64,000 nucleotides of DNA from positions 25,527 to 89,526 of the forward strand of contig CAYVBK010000021.1 of the NCBI GenBank assembly GCA_964449465.1, read 5' to 3'. This document shows, piece by piece, positions 8,282 to 16,099 of this stretch. Every line of letters starts with the position of its first letter. Within the stretch, counting starts at the first letter, position 1. The translations under genes and the position numbers were made by a program. The notes under the pieces are model-generated. The model did not search any database. It was not told where the DNA came from and worked only from the letters and a program-made list of their open reading frames with translations. This stretch comes from CAYRXM01 sp964449465 (GTDB lineage Bacteria > Chloroflexota > Anaerolineae > JAFGEY01).

Positions 8282-10519
8282 TCATTCGACTCTGGGGGGC
8301 GGTTCGGTATCGTGGTCGGGGCGCAGCTTGAGGCGAATGTCCAGGGCGGTGTGCCGCTCTTGCACCTTGTTGTTGCGCACGGCGATGGCAATGGCCTTGC
8401 GCGTGCCCACCAACACCACCAGTTTTTTGGCACGGGTGATGGCCGTGTATAGCACCGGGCGGGTGAGCAGCATATAGTGAGAGGTCATCACCGGAATGAC
8501 CACCGCCGGATATTCGCTGCCCTGTGCCTTGTGGATGCTGATGGCATAGGCCAGGCTCAATTCATCGGCGCAACTCCAGTCGTAATCTATGATGCGGTCG
8601 TCCATGCGGATGCGTAGCAGTTGGTTGGTGACATCAATGGCGGCAATTTGTCCCATGTCGCCATTGTACATGTCGAGGTCGTAATTGTTGCGCAATTGAA
8701 TCACCCGGTCGCCTTCTCTAAAGCTGCGTCCGCTCAATCGCCGCTCGGCTTTGGAGGCTGCCGGTGGATTGAGCGCAGCTTGCAGGCGGTCATTCAGGTT
8801 ATCCACTCCCACCGCGCCGCGATACATCGGGCAAAGCACCTGAATGTCGGTCATTGGGTCATAGCCAAACCGGCGGGGAATGCGATGTTGGACAATGTCC
8901 CCGATCAGATCAGCGGCCTGATCGGGGTCGTCCTGGACAAAAAGGAAAAAATCGGCGGCGGTGTCGCTGAACAAGGGCATTTGTCCCTGGTTGATGCGGT
9001 GGGCATTAGCCACAATCAGGCTATCTGCGGCCTGGCGGAAAATCGCATCCAGACGCACAACCGGCACCTGGCCCGAGGCGATCATGTCGTGCAGCACGCT
9101 GCCCGCGCCTACACTGGGCAGTTGATCCACATCGCCGACCAGGAGCAGGTGCGTGGCCGGGTGAATGGCTTTGAGCAGGTGATTGGTGAGCAGTAGATCG
9201 AGCATGCTGACTTCATCCACAATTAGCATGTCAATATCCAATGGATTGTTCTCGTTATGCTTAAAGCCTTCACCAGGGACGAAACCTAGCAGGCGATGAA
9301 TGGTTTGTGCCGGCCGACCGGTGGTTTCGGTCAGGCGTTTGGCTGCCCGGCCGGTGGGCGAGGCCAGAGCATAGCGGCACTTGAGGCAGTCCAATACATC
9401 CAACACGGTGCGCACGGTGGTGGTTTTGCCGGTGCCGGGGCCGCCGGTCAGCACGGTGATGCGTTGGGTGAGGGTGGTGCGCACGGCCTCTCGCTGCTGG
9501 TCGGAGAGCGGCAGCCCTTGCGCCGAGTCGGTCAAAATCACATCCCACATGAGATGCTGTGCCGATGAGATGCGGCTGCCCGGATGCTCCAACATGCGCT
9601 GCAATCGCCCGACCACGCCGATCTCGCCATAGTAAAAAGGAGTCAGGTAAACGGCCTGCTCTTCGCGGATGGCGTTGGAGGTTGATTCGGCGAGGGGGTA
9701 TTGAAGCGTTTCACGATGAATCTGTGCCTGCTGCTCCAGCGTTTCCAGGCTGGACCGGGCCAGGTCGGCTGGCACGTCGAGCATTTCGGCGGCGGCCTGC
9801 ACCAACTCTTCTTGCGGCGCATAGACATGTCCCTGATCGGCCATCTCACCCAACATATAGGCCACTCCGGCGGCGACGCGCTGCGGCGAGTCGGGAGGCA
9901 GTCCCAATTGCCGGGCGATCTGGTCGGCTGTCTTGAAGCCGATGCCGTTGATCTCGCGGGCCAGGCGATAAGGGTCTTGTTGAATGACCTGAATGGCCTG
10001 GTCGCCGAACGCCTTGAAGATCTTGACCGCCCACGAGGGACGCACGCCATGTCCTTGCAAAAAGACCATCACCTCGCGAATTTGTTTCTGCTCAGCCCAG
10101 GCGGCGCGGATCAGGGTGACGCGCTTGCGGCCGATGCCCAACACCTGGAGGAGTTGGTCGGGCGTTTGCTCGATCACATCCAGCGTGTCCAGGCCAAATC
10201 GGCGCACGATGCGTTCGGCCATCACCGGGCCGATGCCCTTGATCAACCCCGAACCGAGATATTTGGTAATACCTTCGATAGTGGCCGGCAGTACGGTGCG
10301 ATAGCTCTGCGCTTTGAATTGGTAGCCGTATTGCGGGTGACGCATCCACTCGCCTTGCAACTCGACCGTTTCGCCGGGGTTCACATCGGCCAGGTCGCCG
10401 ACAACCGTGACCAGGTCGAGTTTGCCCTTGACGGTCAGACGAATGACACCGTATCCACTTTCCGGGTCGGCAAAAGTGACCCGCTCTACTGCGCCGCGCA
10501 GTGTTTCCACCAGGTCCAT
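8282..10519 (-). CDS. recD2: RecD2-type ATP-dependent DNA helicase
   Basis: This 745-residue superfamily 1B helicase of the RecD/TraA type is a 5'-3' DNA helicase that acts in repair without RecBC. An N-terminal OB-like region is followed by helix-hairpin-helix motifs (GIGPVMAERIVRRFG and the VLGIGRKR stretch). Walker A is TGGPGTGKTTT (around residue 355), the Walker B-type motif is MLIVDEVSML, and the SH3-like/UvrD-C end contains the DELSLAYAISIHKAQGSEYP motif. Length and domain order fit Deinococcus/Bacillus RecD2. No recB or recC is adjacent. Confidence 0.93.
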   Translation of the reverse strand: MDLVETLRGAVERVTFADPESGYGVIRLTVKGKLDLVTVVGDLADVNPGETVELQGEWMRHPQYGYQFKAQSYRTVLPATIEGITKYLGSGLIKGIGPVMAERIVRRFGLDTLDVIEQTPDQLLQVLGIGRKRVTLIRAAWAEQKQIREVMVFLQGHGVRPSWAVKIFKAFGDQAIQVIQQDPYRLAREINGIGFKTADQIARQLGLPPDSPQRVAAGVAYMLGEMADQGHVYAPQEELVQAAAEMLDVPADLARSSLETLEQQAQIHRETLQYPLAESTSNAIREEQAVYLTPFYYGEIGVVGRLQRMLEHPGSRISSAQHLMWDVILTDSAQGLPLSDQQREAVRTTLTQRITVLTGGPGTGKTTTVRTVLDVLDCLKCRYALASPTGRAAKRLTETTGRPAQTIHRLLGFVPGEGFKHNENNPLDIDMLIVDEVSMLDLLLTNHLLKAIHPATHLLLVGDVDQLPSVGAGSVLHDMIASGQVPVVRLDAIFRQAADSLIVANAHRINQGQMPLFSDTAADFFLFVQDDPDQAADLIGDIVQHRIPRRFGYDPMTDIQVLCPMYRGAVGVDNLNDRLQAALNPPAASKAERRLSGRSFREGDRVIQLRNNYDLDMYNGDMGQIAAIDVTNQLLRIRMDDRIIDYDWSCADELSLAYAISIHKAQGSEYPAVVIPVMTSHYMLLTRPVLYTAITRAKKLVVLVGTRKAIAIAVRNNKVQERHTALDIRLKLRPDHDTEPPPRVE

Positions 10520-10551
10520 CTCCAGAGTTCGTTTCGGTCAGAGCGAGTCAA

Positions 10552-10579
10552 TTATAGCCCAACCTGGTGGACTTGCAAA
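10552..10579 (-). promoter_or_regulatory. Promoter for recD2
   Basis: Read on the minus strand: TTGCAA (10579-10574), 16 bp, TATAAT (10557-10552), about 33 bp before the recD2 ATG. Confidence 0.6.
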
Positions 10580-10737
10580 CATTGCCAGCCCCATCAACTT
10601 GGTGACAGGCGAGGGAGGCGAGGCGGATCAAAGATTTGATTTTTCGATGTTAAAAAATTATAGATATACCTCGATGTGATGGCTATTGGGACAGAAAGAG
10701 GCAGGCATTGGATGGCTCAGCAGAGCAAAAGCAGCGT

Positions 10738-10765
10738 TTGACCTGCAAGGGATTGCGTGTATAAT
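10738..10765 (+). promoter_or_regulatory. Promoter for the M23 peptidase gene
   Basis: TTGACC (10738-10743), 16 bp, TATAAT (10760-10765). It lies downstream of an in-frame ATG at 10686, which rules that ATG out as the start and supports the one at 10824. Confidence 0.75.
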
Positions 10766-10823
10766 GCTCTTAACTTGTTTTGGCCAGACAAGAGCAAATC
10801 AAAAATCTAAATTGGGAGAGAGG

Positions 10824-12026
10824 ATGAGTAACATACCGATACGTTTTCGCCCCCGGCAGGGCGAAAAGAGGCAGGAGAACTCATCGGTCCGGCTTGTCGA
10901 GTGCGCACTGACATGCTGGACCCAACGCATCAAAACTGTGTTCTCGCATTACGTCACTCACTTGACCATCGTGCTTTTGGCTGTGCTGGTCTTTTCGATT
11001 GGCCCCTTTAACCTGTCAGCAGATTACGAGTTGATCCAACGGGCTACTCCGACCACGGCGCCTTCGATGGGGTCTCGGCAGATATCCACATCGCTCAGCG
11101 CGCGCGGCGGCAGTGTTCGCAATCAAGAGTATGACCCTCTGGAATATGAAACCCCCACTCGTTCTGCCTTGCCTGCCACGACCGTTCAATCTCTGGTCGC
11201 CAACGCCTTGTTGCAATCTCCTGTGGTGCACACCACCATTCCCAACCGCCTGCGCCGCGATGTGATCACTCATACGGTGGTCAAGGGCGATACAGTCTTG
11301 AGCATTGCCGCTCAGTTTGGCCTGGAGCAAGATACCGTTATCTGGGCCAACCCGGCGCTGGAACAAAATCCTCACTTGCTGCGCCCCGGCCAAGAGATCG
11401 CCATTCTGCCGATTGACGGTGTCTATCATACGGTGGTCAAGGGCGATACGCTGGAGAAAATCGCCAAAAAGTATGAGGCCGGGTTGGAAGACATTTTGAA
11501 ATGTCCCTACAACCATTTCGATCCGGACAATCCGCAGGTGGCAGTGGGCCAAAAGGTGATGGTGCCGGGCGGCATCAAACCCTATGTCAACTATAGCCGT
11601 CAGGCGGCCCAGTACAGCGGGGCCGTTCCGGCTGACGCCAAGCGCGGTAGCGGTCTGTTCGAGTGGCCGACTGCGGGGCGGTTGACCGACCGCTTTGGGT
11701 TCAGGACGTTCAGTGGGCGGTGGCACGGCGGGCTGGACATTTCCAGCTACAAGGGCGCGCCAGTCTACGCTGCCGATTCGGGCTTTGTCACCTTTGCCGG
11801 CTGGTCGGATACGGGCTATGGCAATCTGGTGATCATTGACCATCAAAACGGCTTTGAGACGCGCTATGCGCACCTGAGTGCGTATTTTGTAACTCCTGGC
11901 CAATCGGTGACCAAGGGGGGACAGATTGGCACCGTAGGCAGCACTGGTAACTCGACCGGTCCCCATTTGCATTTTGAAGTGCGCTTTAAGGGTGTGCGCA
12001 AGGACCCAGAGGCTTATTTGCCCTGA
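10824..12026 (+). CDS. Membrane-anchored LysM / M23 peptidase
   Basis: The 400-residue protein is predicted to act on peptidoglycan outside the membrane. Residues 44-62 form a signal anchor. Two LysM modules follow, each starting HTVVKGDT (about 148-195 and 200-250). The C-terminal M23 (LytM) domain has HGGLDIS near residue 299, HLS near 352 and HLHFEV near 380, so the zinc ligands of an active peptidase are present. The ATG at 10824 is chosen because GGGAGAGAGG precedes it and the promoter lies between it and the upstream ATG. The gene is a single unit ending at a strong hairpin. Confidence 0.9.
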   Translation: MSNIPIRFRPRQGEKRQENSSVRLVECALTCWTQRIKTVFSHYVTHLTIVLLAVLVFSIGPFNLSADYELIQRATPTTAPSMGSRQISTSLSARGGSVRNQEYDPLEYETPTRSALPATTVQSLVANALLQSPVVHTTIPNRLRRDVITHTVVKGDTVLSIAAQFGLEQDTVIWANPALEQNPHLLRPGQEIAILPIDGVYHTVVKGDTLEKIAKKYEAGLEDILKCPYNHFDPDNPQVAVGQKVMVPGGIKPYVNYSRQAAQYSGAVPADAKRGSGLFEWPTAGRLTDRFGFRTFSGRWHGGLDISSYKGAPVYAADSGFVTFAGWSDTGYGNLVIIDHQNGFETRYAHLSAYFVTPGQSVTKGGQIGTVGSTGNSTGPHLHFEVRFKGVRKDPEAYLP

Positions 12027-12047
12027 CCCTGCTGCTCTGCCCTTGTG

Positions 12048-12081
12048 AACGGCGGCCTGGACATCTCCAGGCCGCCGTTTT
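12048..12081 (+). terminator. Terminator after the M23 peptidase gene
   Basis: A perfect 13-bp stem (12048-12060 with 12067-12079) has a 6-nt loop and a TTTT end. It stands between two convergent genes and may also serve the lipoprotein gene on the other strand. Confidence 0.75.
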
Positions 12082-12092
12082 GCATAAATGAG

Positions 12093-13019
12093 CTATTTGG
12101 CAGCGCGGGCGGTTTTGCGGCGTTTCCAGCCCTTCCAGATCAAGGTGATGATCCAGATCACGATCAAGATGGGGATGGCGATGACCAACAGCACCGGCAC
12201 CAGGTACAAAAAGGCAAAGATGGCAATGTCGGCAAAGGCCTGCAAGGTTTTGAGCAGCAACCGCACAGCATCGCGAGCGGTGCCCTCGGGCCGCCAACCA
12301 GCCACCACTACCGGCTGCACCAGAGCGTCGGGCGTCAACGTCACCTGGATGGTGGCCATGTCTGCAAGGTTGGACAGGTATTTCATACGTCCCTGAATTT
12401 GCTCGATGCGGCTGCGCACCTGGGTCAGTTCGCGGTGAACTTCGAGAATGTCGCTGGTTTTGCCGGTGCTGCTGCGCGTTTCCAGCAGTTCGAGCAATTC
12501 CTGTTCGGTACGCTGTTCGGCCACCAGGCGCGACCCCAGGTCTACATATTCTTCGGTCACATCCTGGCTGGTCATGTTTTCGCTTTCAATGTCTACCGCC
12601 AGGGCGCGCAGCGAGGCGAGTGCCTGCTCCAGGCTTTCGACCGGCACGCGCACAGTCAGCCAGCCGCGCAGTTGGCCGTTTTCCTTCCAGGTGTTCGACG
12701 TGGTGACGTAACCGCCCATTTGCCCGGCGATCTGGCGTACCTGCTCGAACGAGGATTGGGTGTCACGGACGATCAGGCTCAACGAGACATTGTAGATGAC
12801 TTTGCGCTGCGTTGTCTGCTGCATATCGGCACCGGGTAATGTTGCTCCCTCGTCTTTGGCAGAGCCGGCTGCCGGGGCCACGATTTGTTCACGCTCAACA
12901 ACGACCGATTTTTCGCGCTCCTCATACGGCGAATGGGTATTGGTTGCCTGTTTGGCACAACCGGCCATCAACAGGATCAGGGCGATCAAAGACAAACTGA
13001 TCCACCATTTTTTGCTCAT
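12093..13019 (-). CDS. DUF4349-family lipoprotein
   Basis: The protein has 308 residues. The signal peptide ends in the lipobox LMAGC (Cys 21). A low-complexity stretch follows, then the DUF4349 domain (about 75-240) containing a coiled coil, and a C-terminal membrane helix (about 265-292) with a basic cytoplasmic tail. The family has no settled function; it is an envelope protein. The start at 13019 follows a good AGGAGG. An upstream in-frame ATG at 13061 lacks such a site and would bury the signal peptide. It is divergent from the oad operon. Confidence 0.85.
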   Translation of the reverse strand: MSKKWWISLSLIALILLMAGCAKQATNTHSPYEEREKSVVVEREQIVAPAAGSAKDEGATLPGADMQQTTQRKVIYNVSLSLIVRDTQSSFEQVRQIAGQMGGYVTTSNTWKENGQLRGWLTVRVPVESLEQALASLRALAVDIESENMTSQDVTEEYVDLGSRLVAEQRTEQELLELLETRSSTGKTSDILEVHRELTQVRSRIEQIQGRMKYLSNLADMATIQVTLTPDALVQPVVVAGWRPEGTARDAVRLLLKTLQAFADIAIFAFLYLVPVLLVIAIPILIVIWIITLIWKGWKRRKTARAAK

Positions 13020-13098
13020 CCAGGAACCTCCTTTTGATTGTCTGTGCGAGTGATTGTGCAATCAAGACGTTGGGCCGTCTGTTTCTGTTCCGTTCAGG

Positions 13099-13127
13099 TT
13101 GACGCTCTATGCCGATTCTTGTATAAT
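13099..13127 (+). promoter_or_regulatory. Promoter of the oadG-oadB-pduL operon
   Basis: TTGACG (13099-13104), 17 bp, TATAAT (13122-13127): a near-consensus housekeeping promoter about 67 bp before the GTG of oadG. Confidence 0.8.
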
Positions 13128-13149
13128 ACACCGAGTTCGTCTGGAGGGC

Positions 13150-13169
13150 AAGAGACCGCAAGGTCTCTT
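13150..13169 (+). other. GNRA-capped hairpin in the oad 5' UTR
   Basis: An 8-bp stem (AAGAGACC with GGTCTCTT) is closed by a GCAA tetraloop, about 20 nt downstream of the expected transcription start and 11 nt before the AGGAGGA ribosome site. It has too few T residues to be a terminator; an mRNA-stabilising role is possible. Confidence 0.5.
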
Positions 13170-13193
13170 TCATTTTGCACAGGAGGAAAGCGC

Positions 13194-13577
13194 GTGATTG
13201 ATTGGTGGAATCAGGTATCGGCAACGGTGAGTCAAGGGCTGGGGATTACTATCGTGGGTATGACCCTGGTCTTTCTCACCCTGGGCCTGGTGATTGTGGC
13301 GATGGTTTTGTTGACCAAATTGCCCTGGCTGCAAGTCAAAGAAGACCCGACAGAGCAAGAGGAAGAAGCGGCGCCGGCAGCGGTCGTTGAACAGTCGCAG
13401 CCTGTACAGCCGGCGGTTGCTCCTGACGATGAATTGGCCCAGGTGGCGGCGATAGCGGTGGCGCTGTTACGCAGTACCCGGCCGGCCATGCCATTCACAC
13501 GCGGGTTGGCGCGCCCTCAGGTGCGGGCAACCGGCGCATGGCGGACGTATGGGCGCGCTCAGCAAATCGGTTTGTAA
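13194..13577 (+). CDS. oadG: OadG-like gamma subunit of a Na+-translocating decarboxylase
   Basis: The protein has 127 residues. One membrane helix spans about residues 14-41 (GLGITIVGMTLVFLTLGLVI), followed by an acidic, Ala/Pro-rich cytoplasmic stretch and a basic tail, which is the OadG/MmdD layout. These subunits hold the membrane decarboxylase complex together. The GTG at 13194 is preceded by AGGAGGA; an in-frame ATG at 13038 lies upstream of the promoter and is rejected. It heads the operon with the biotin carrier and the beta subunit. Confidence 0.8.
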   Translation: MIDWWNQVSATVSQGLGITIVGMTLVFLTLGLVIVAMVLLTKLPWLQVKEDPTEQEEEAAPAAVVEQSQPVQPAVAPDDELAQVAAIAVALLRSTRPAMPFTRGLARPQVRATGAWRTYGRAQQIGL

Positions 13578-13610
13578 TACCATATTCAAATTCTCTCAGG
13601 AGGTCTATCT

Positions 13611-14105
13611 GTGAAAATCTGTCAACTTGAAATCAATGGCAAAAGTTATGTCGTTGAGATTGAAAATCCCGATGCCAATCCTACAATGGTTCGTGTGAAC
13701 GGCAAGGTTTTTCAAGTGAATATGTCGGAGGCTGGCGCGTCTGCCCGTCCGGCGGCTGTGGTCGGGGCGGTGGTTGAGGAAGAAGATTTCCAGCCCTATA
13801 TCCCCGATGTGGTTTCGACTTTTGTGCAGGCGACTGAGCCAGAAGCTCCGGCCGCGGCAGCTCAGGCTGCGGCTCCGGCCCCTTCTGGCAAGGTCGAAAC
13901 TGTCATTGCGCCCATGCCCGGCAAGATTATGGATATTGTAGCCAAGGTGGGCGACAAAGTCAAACATGGCGATACGCTCTGTTACCTGGAAGCGATGAAG
14001 ATGAAAAGCCCCATCCGCTCCACTGCCGACGGCGTGGTGGTTCAGGTGGTGTGCCAGGATGGTCAGAGTGTCAGTTATGGTGATGCCTTGTTCAAGCTGG
14101 GCTAA
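13611..14105 (+). CDS. Biotin carrier (biotinyl-domain) subunit of the decarboxylase
   Basis: The 164-residue protein has an N-terminal beta-rich segment typical of methylmalonyl-CoA decarboxylase or oxaloacetate decarboxylase carriers, an Ala/Pro linker (about 75-92) and a biotinyl domain (95-164). The biotinylation site is EAMKM with K130. The biotin would carry CO2 from a carboxyltransferase subunit to OadB. It starts with GTG after an AGGAGG. An OadA-type carboxyltransferase is not encoded in this operon. Confidence 0.9.
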   Translation: MKICQLEINGKSYVVEIENPDANPTMVRVNGKVFQVNMSEAGASARPAAVVGAVVEEEDFQPYIPDVVSTFVQATEPEAPAAAAQAAAPAPSGKVETVIAPMPGKIMDIVAKVGDKVKHGDTLCYLEAMKMKSPIRSTADGVVVQVVCQDGQSVSYGDALFKLG

Positions 14106-14120
14106 GAGGGAGATGATTTT

Positions 14121-15317
14121 GTGGATTGGAACGCGCTATTGACCGAACTGACCAAAGGCTCGCTGGCATTGGTGCAAGAGCCGGGTCGTGTTTTGATGAT
14201 GATCATCGGTGGTCTTCTCATTTATCTGGCCGTCGCCAAAGAATATGAACCCAACCTGCTGCTGCCAATCGGCCTGGGCTGCATTTTGGCCAACATTTTT
14301 GGCAGCGGGATGGGCATTTTGAGCATCAAGGGCATTCCCTGGGTGGGCGCACCGGATGCAGACCCCGAAGGATTGGGGTTGTTTAACGTTTTGTACAACG
14401 GCGGGATTGTCAATGAGCTGTTCCCGCTGATCGTCTTTATCGGCATCGGTGCCATGACCGATTTTGGCCCGCTGTTGGAAAACCCTCAACTGGCCTTGAT
14501 GGGCGCGGCGGGGCAGTTTGGCATCTTTGGCACCCTGCTGCTGGCGACCTTTTTGGGTTTTAACATCAAGGAGGCGGCCTCTATCGGCATTATCGGCTCG
14601 GCCGACGGCCCCACTTCGATCTATGTGGCGGCGGCGCTGGCTCCCAAAATGTTGCCGCCTATTGCTGTGGCGGCCTATTCGTACATGTCGTTGGTGCCAG
14701 TGATCCAGCCGCCGGTGATTCGCTTGCTGACTAGCAAAAAGCAGCGGCAGATTCACATGCCCTACACGTCCAAACCGGTGTCGCGGGCCACGCGCATCTT
14801 GTTCCCCATTGTGGTTACTCTGGTGACCAGCATTTTGGTGCCGCTGGCCACCCCCTTGATCTCGATGCTGATGTTTGGCAATTTGCTGCGCGAATCGCTG
14901 GTGGTGGATCGGCTATCCAAAACGGCGCAGAACGAGCTGGTCAACATTGTCACCGTGTTTTTGGGGCTGGCTATTGGCGGCACGATGGTGGCCTCGCAGT
15001 TTTTGCAGTGGCGCACCATCGGCATTTTTGTGATGGGCATCCTGGCTTTTGCCCTGGATACAGCCGGTGGGGTCATTTTTGGGCAGGTGATGTACCTGTT
15101 CTACAAGCTGGTGTTGAAAAAGCCCTTTAACCCGATGTTGGGCGCGTGCGGCATTTCGGCGTTTCCCATGTCGTCTCGTGTGGTGCATCGCATCGCTCAA
15201 GAGGAGGACTTTTCCAACTTTTTGCTAATGCATGCCATGGGCTCAAACACGGCCGGGCAGATCGGTTCGGTGCTGGCTGGTGGTGTAGTGATGGCGTTGC
15301 TGGCCAGCGCGGTGTAA
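14121..15317 (+). CDS. oadB: OadB-type beta subunit, Na+-pumping carboxybiotin decarboxylase
   Basis: The 398-residue, strongly hydrophobic protein is of the OadB/MmdB/GcdB family, which decarboxylates carboxybiotin and exports Na+. The conserved central region (GIIGSADGPTSIYVAAALAP) and the C-terminal CGISAFPMSSRVV motif are both present, and the length fits the family. The start is a GTG 15 bp after the biotin carrier gene. Substrate specificity (methylmalonyl-CoA, oxaloacetate or other) is set by the missing alpha subunit. The downstream PduL-type gene hints at propionyl-CoA as product. Confidence 0.93.
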   Translation: MDWNALLTELTKGSLALVQEPGRVLMMIIGGLLIYLAVAKEYEPNLLLPIGLGCILANIFGSGMGILSIKGIPWVGAPDADPEGLGLFNVLYNGGIVNELFPLIVFIGIGAMTDFGPLLENPQLALMGAAGQFGIFGTLLLATFLGFNIKEAASIGIIGSADGPTSIYVAAALAPKMLPPIAVAAYSYMSLVPVIQPPVIRLLTSKKQRQIHMPYTSKPVSRATRILFPIVVTLVTSILVPLATPLISMLMFGNLLRESLVVDRLSKTAQNELVNIVTVFLGLAIGGTMVASQFLQWRTIGIFVMGILAFALDTAGGVIFGQVMYLFYKLVLKKPFNPMLGACGISAFPMSSRVVHRIAQEEDFSNFLLMHAMGSNTAGQIGSVLAGGVVMALLASAV

Positions 15318-15328
15318 AGGAAGGCAAG

Positions 15329-15964
15329 ATGAACGCACAAGCAGATCGTGGTGAATGTGTGTTGAGCGGCGAGGTGACGCAACGTCCCATTCCGGTGAGC
15401 ATCTCGGCGCACCATGTGCACGTGACGCAGGCCGACCTGGAAACATTGTTTGGAGCCGGCCATCAACTGACCTCGCGCGCGCCCTTGAGCCAGCCCGGCC
15501 AGTTTGCCGCCGACGAGCAGGTCAGCCTGGTAGGACCTAAAGGGCGGATTGACCGGGTGCGTATCCTCGGCCCGGTGCGCCCGGAAACGCAGGTCGAGAT
15601 TTCGCTGACCGAGCAGTATCGGTTGGGCGTCCGCATTTCGGTGCGCATGTCGGGTGATATTCAAGGCACTCCCGGCGTTGTTTTGGAAGGCCCGGCCGGT
15701 CAGGTCGAGATGGCGCAAGGGGTGATCTGTGCCCAACGGCACATTCACATGACGCCCCAAGATGCGCAGTCATTTGGCGTCGGCGATGGCGACGTGGTAT
15801 CTGTGCGCGTGGAGGGCGATCGCCGGCTGATTTTTGGCAACGTGGTGGTGCGGGTCAGCCCCAAGTTTGCGCTGGACATGCACATTGACACCGATGAAGG
15901 CAATGCTGCTGGCCTCGGCGCAGGCGCGGTGGGTTATTTGTATAGCATCGAAAAGAACGCTTGA
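15329..15964 (+). CDS. pduL: PduL-type phosphate acyltransferase
   Basis: This 211-residue protein has two related beta-barrel halves. The zinc-binding histidines lie in SAHHVHVT (27-34) and QRHIHMT (136-142). PduL converts acyl-CoA (propionyl- or acetyl-CoA) and phosphate to acyl-phosphate and CoA; an acyl kinase can then form ATP. There are no microcompartment shell genes here and no N-terminal encapsulation helix is evident, so this looks like a free housekeeping form. The ATG at 15329 follows AAAGGAAGG. Position directly after oadB suggests that it handles the decarboxylation product. Confidence 0.9.
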   Translation: MNAQADRGECVLSGEVTQRPIPVSISAHHVHVTQADLETLFGAGHQLTSRAPLSQPGQFAADEQVSLVGPKGRIDRVRILGPVRPETQVEISLTEQYRLGVRISVRMSGDIQGTPGVVLEGPAGQVEMAQGVICAQRHIHMTPQDAQSFGVGDGDVVSVRVEGDRRLIFGNVVVRVSPKFALDMHIDTDEGNAAGLGAGAVGYLYSIEKNA

Positions 15965-15980
15965 TTTTTCTTGTATGTCA

Positions 15981-16017
15981 AAGGCCAGGCCTGGGTTCTC
16001 GGGCCTGGCCTTTTTTT
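15981..16017 (+). terminator. Strong intrinsic terminator after pduL
   Basis: A perfect 11-bp stem, AAGGCCAGGCC (15981-15991) with its complement (16002-16012), has a 10-nt loop and runs into a T tract. Confidence 0.9.
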
Positions 16018-16048
16018 GTTATGACCTGGACTGTGAGCCATGTCTTTG

Positions 16049-16057
16049 TGGTATAAT
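16049..16057 (+). promoter_or_regulatory. Extended -10 promoter
   Basis: TGgTATAAT is an extended -10 element; no good -35 is seen. It sits 43 bp before the ATG at 16100. Confidence 0.55.
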
Positions 16058-16099
16058 AGAGATAAAAATGGAGGGGACTGGGAGATAGGAGGTGGAGCA

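Noticed and set aside
10686..10823. Longer N-terminus of the M23 peptidase from ATG 10686
   Set aside because: The promoter at 10738-10765 lies inside this stretch, and a ribosome site precedes the ATG at 10824.
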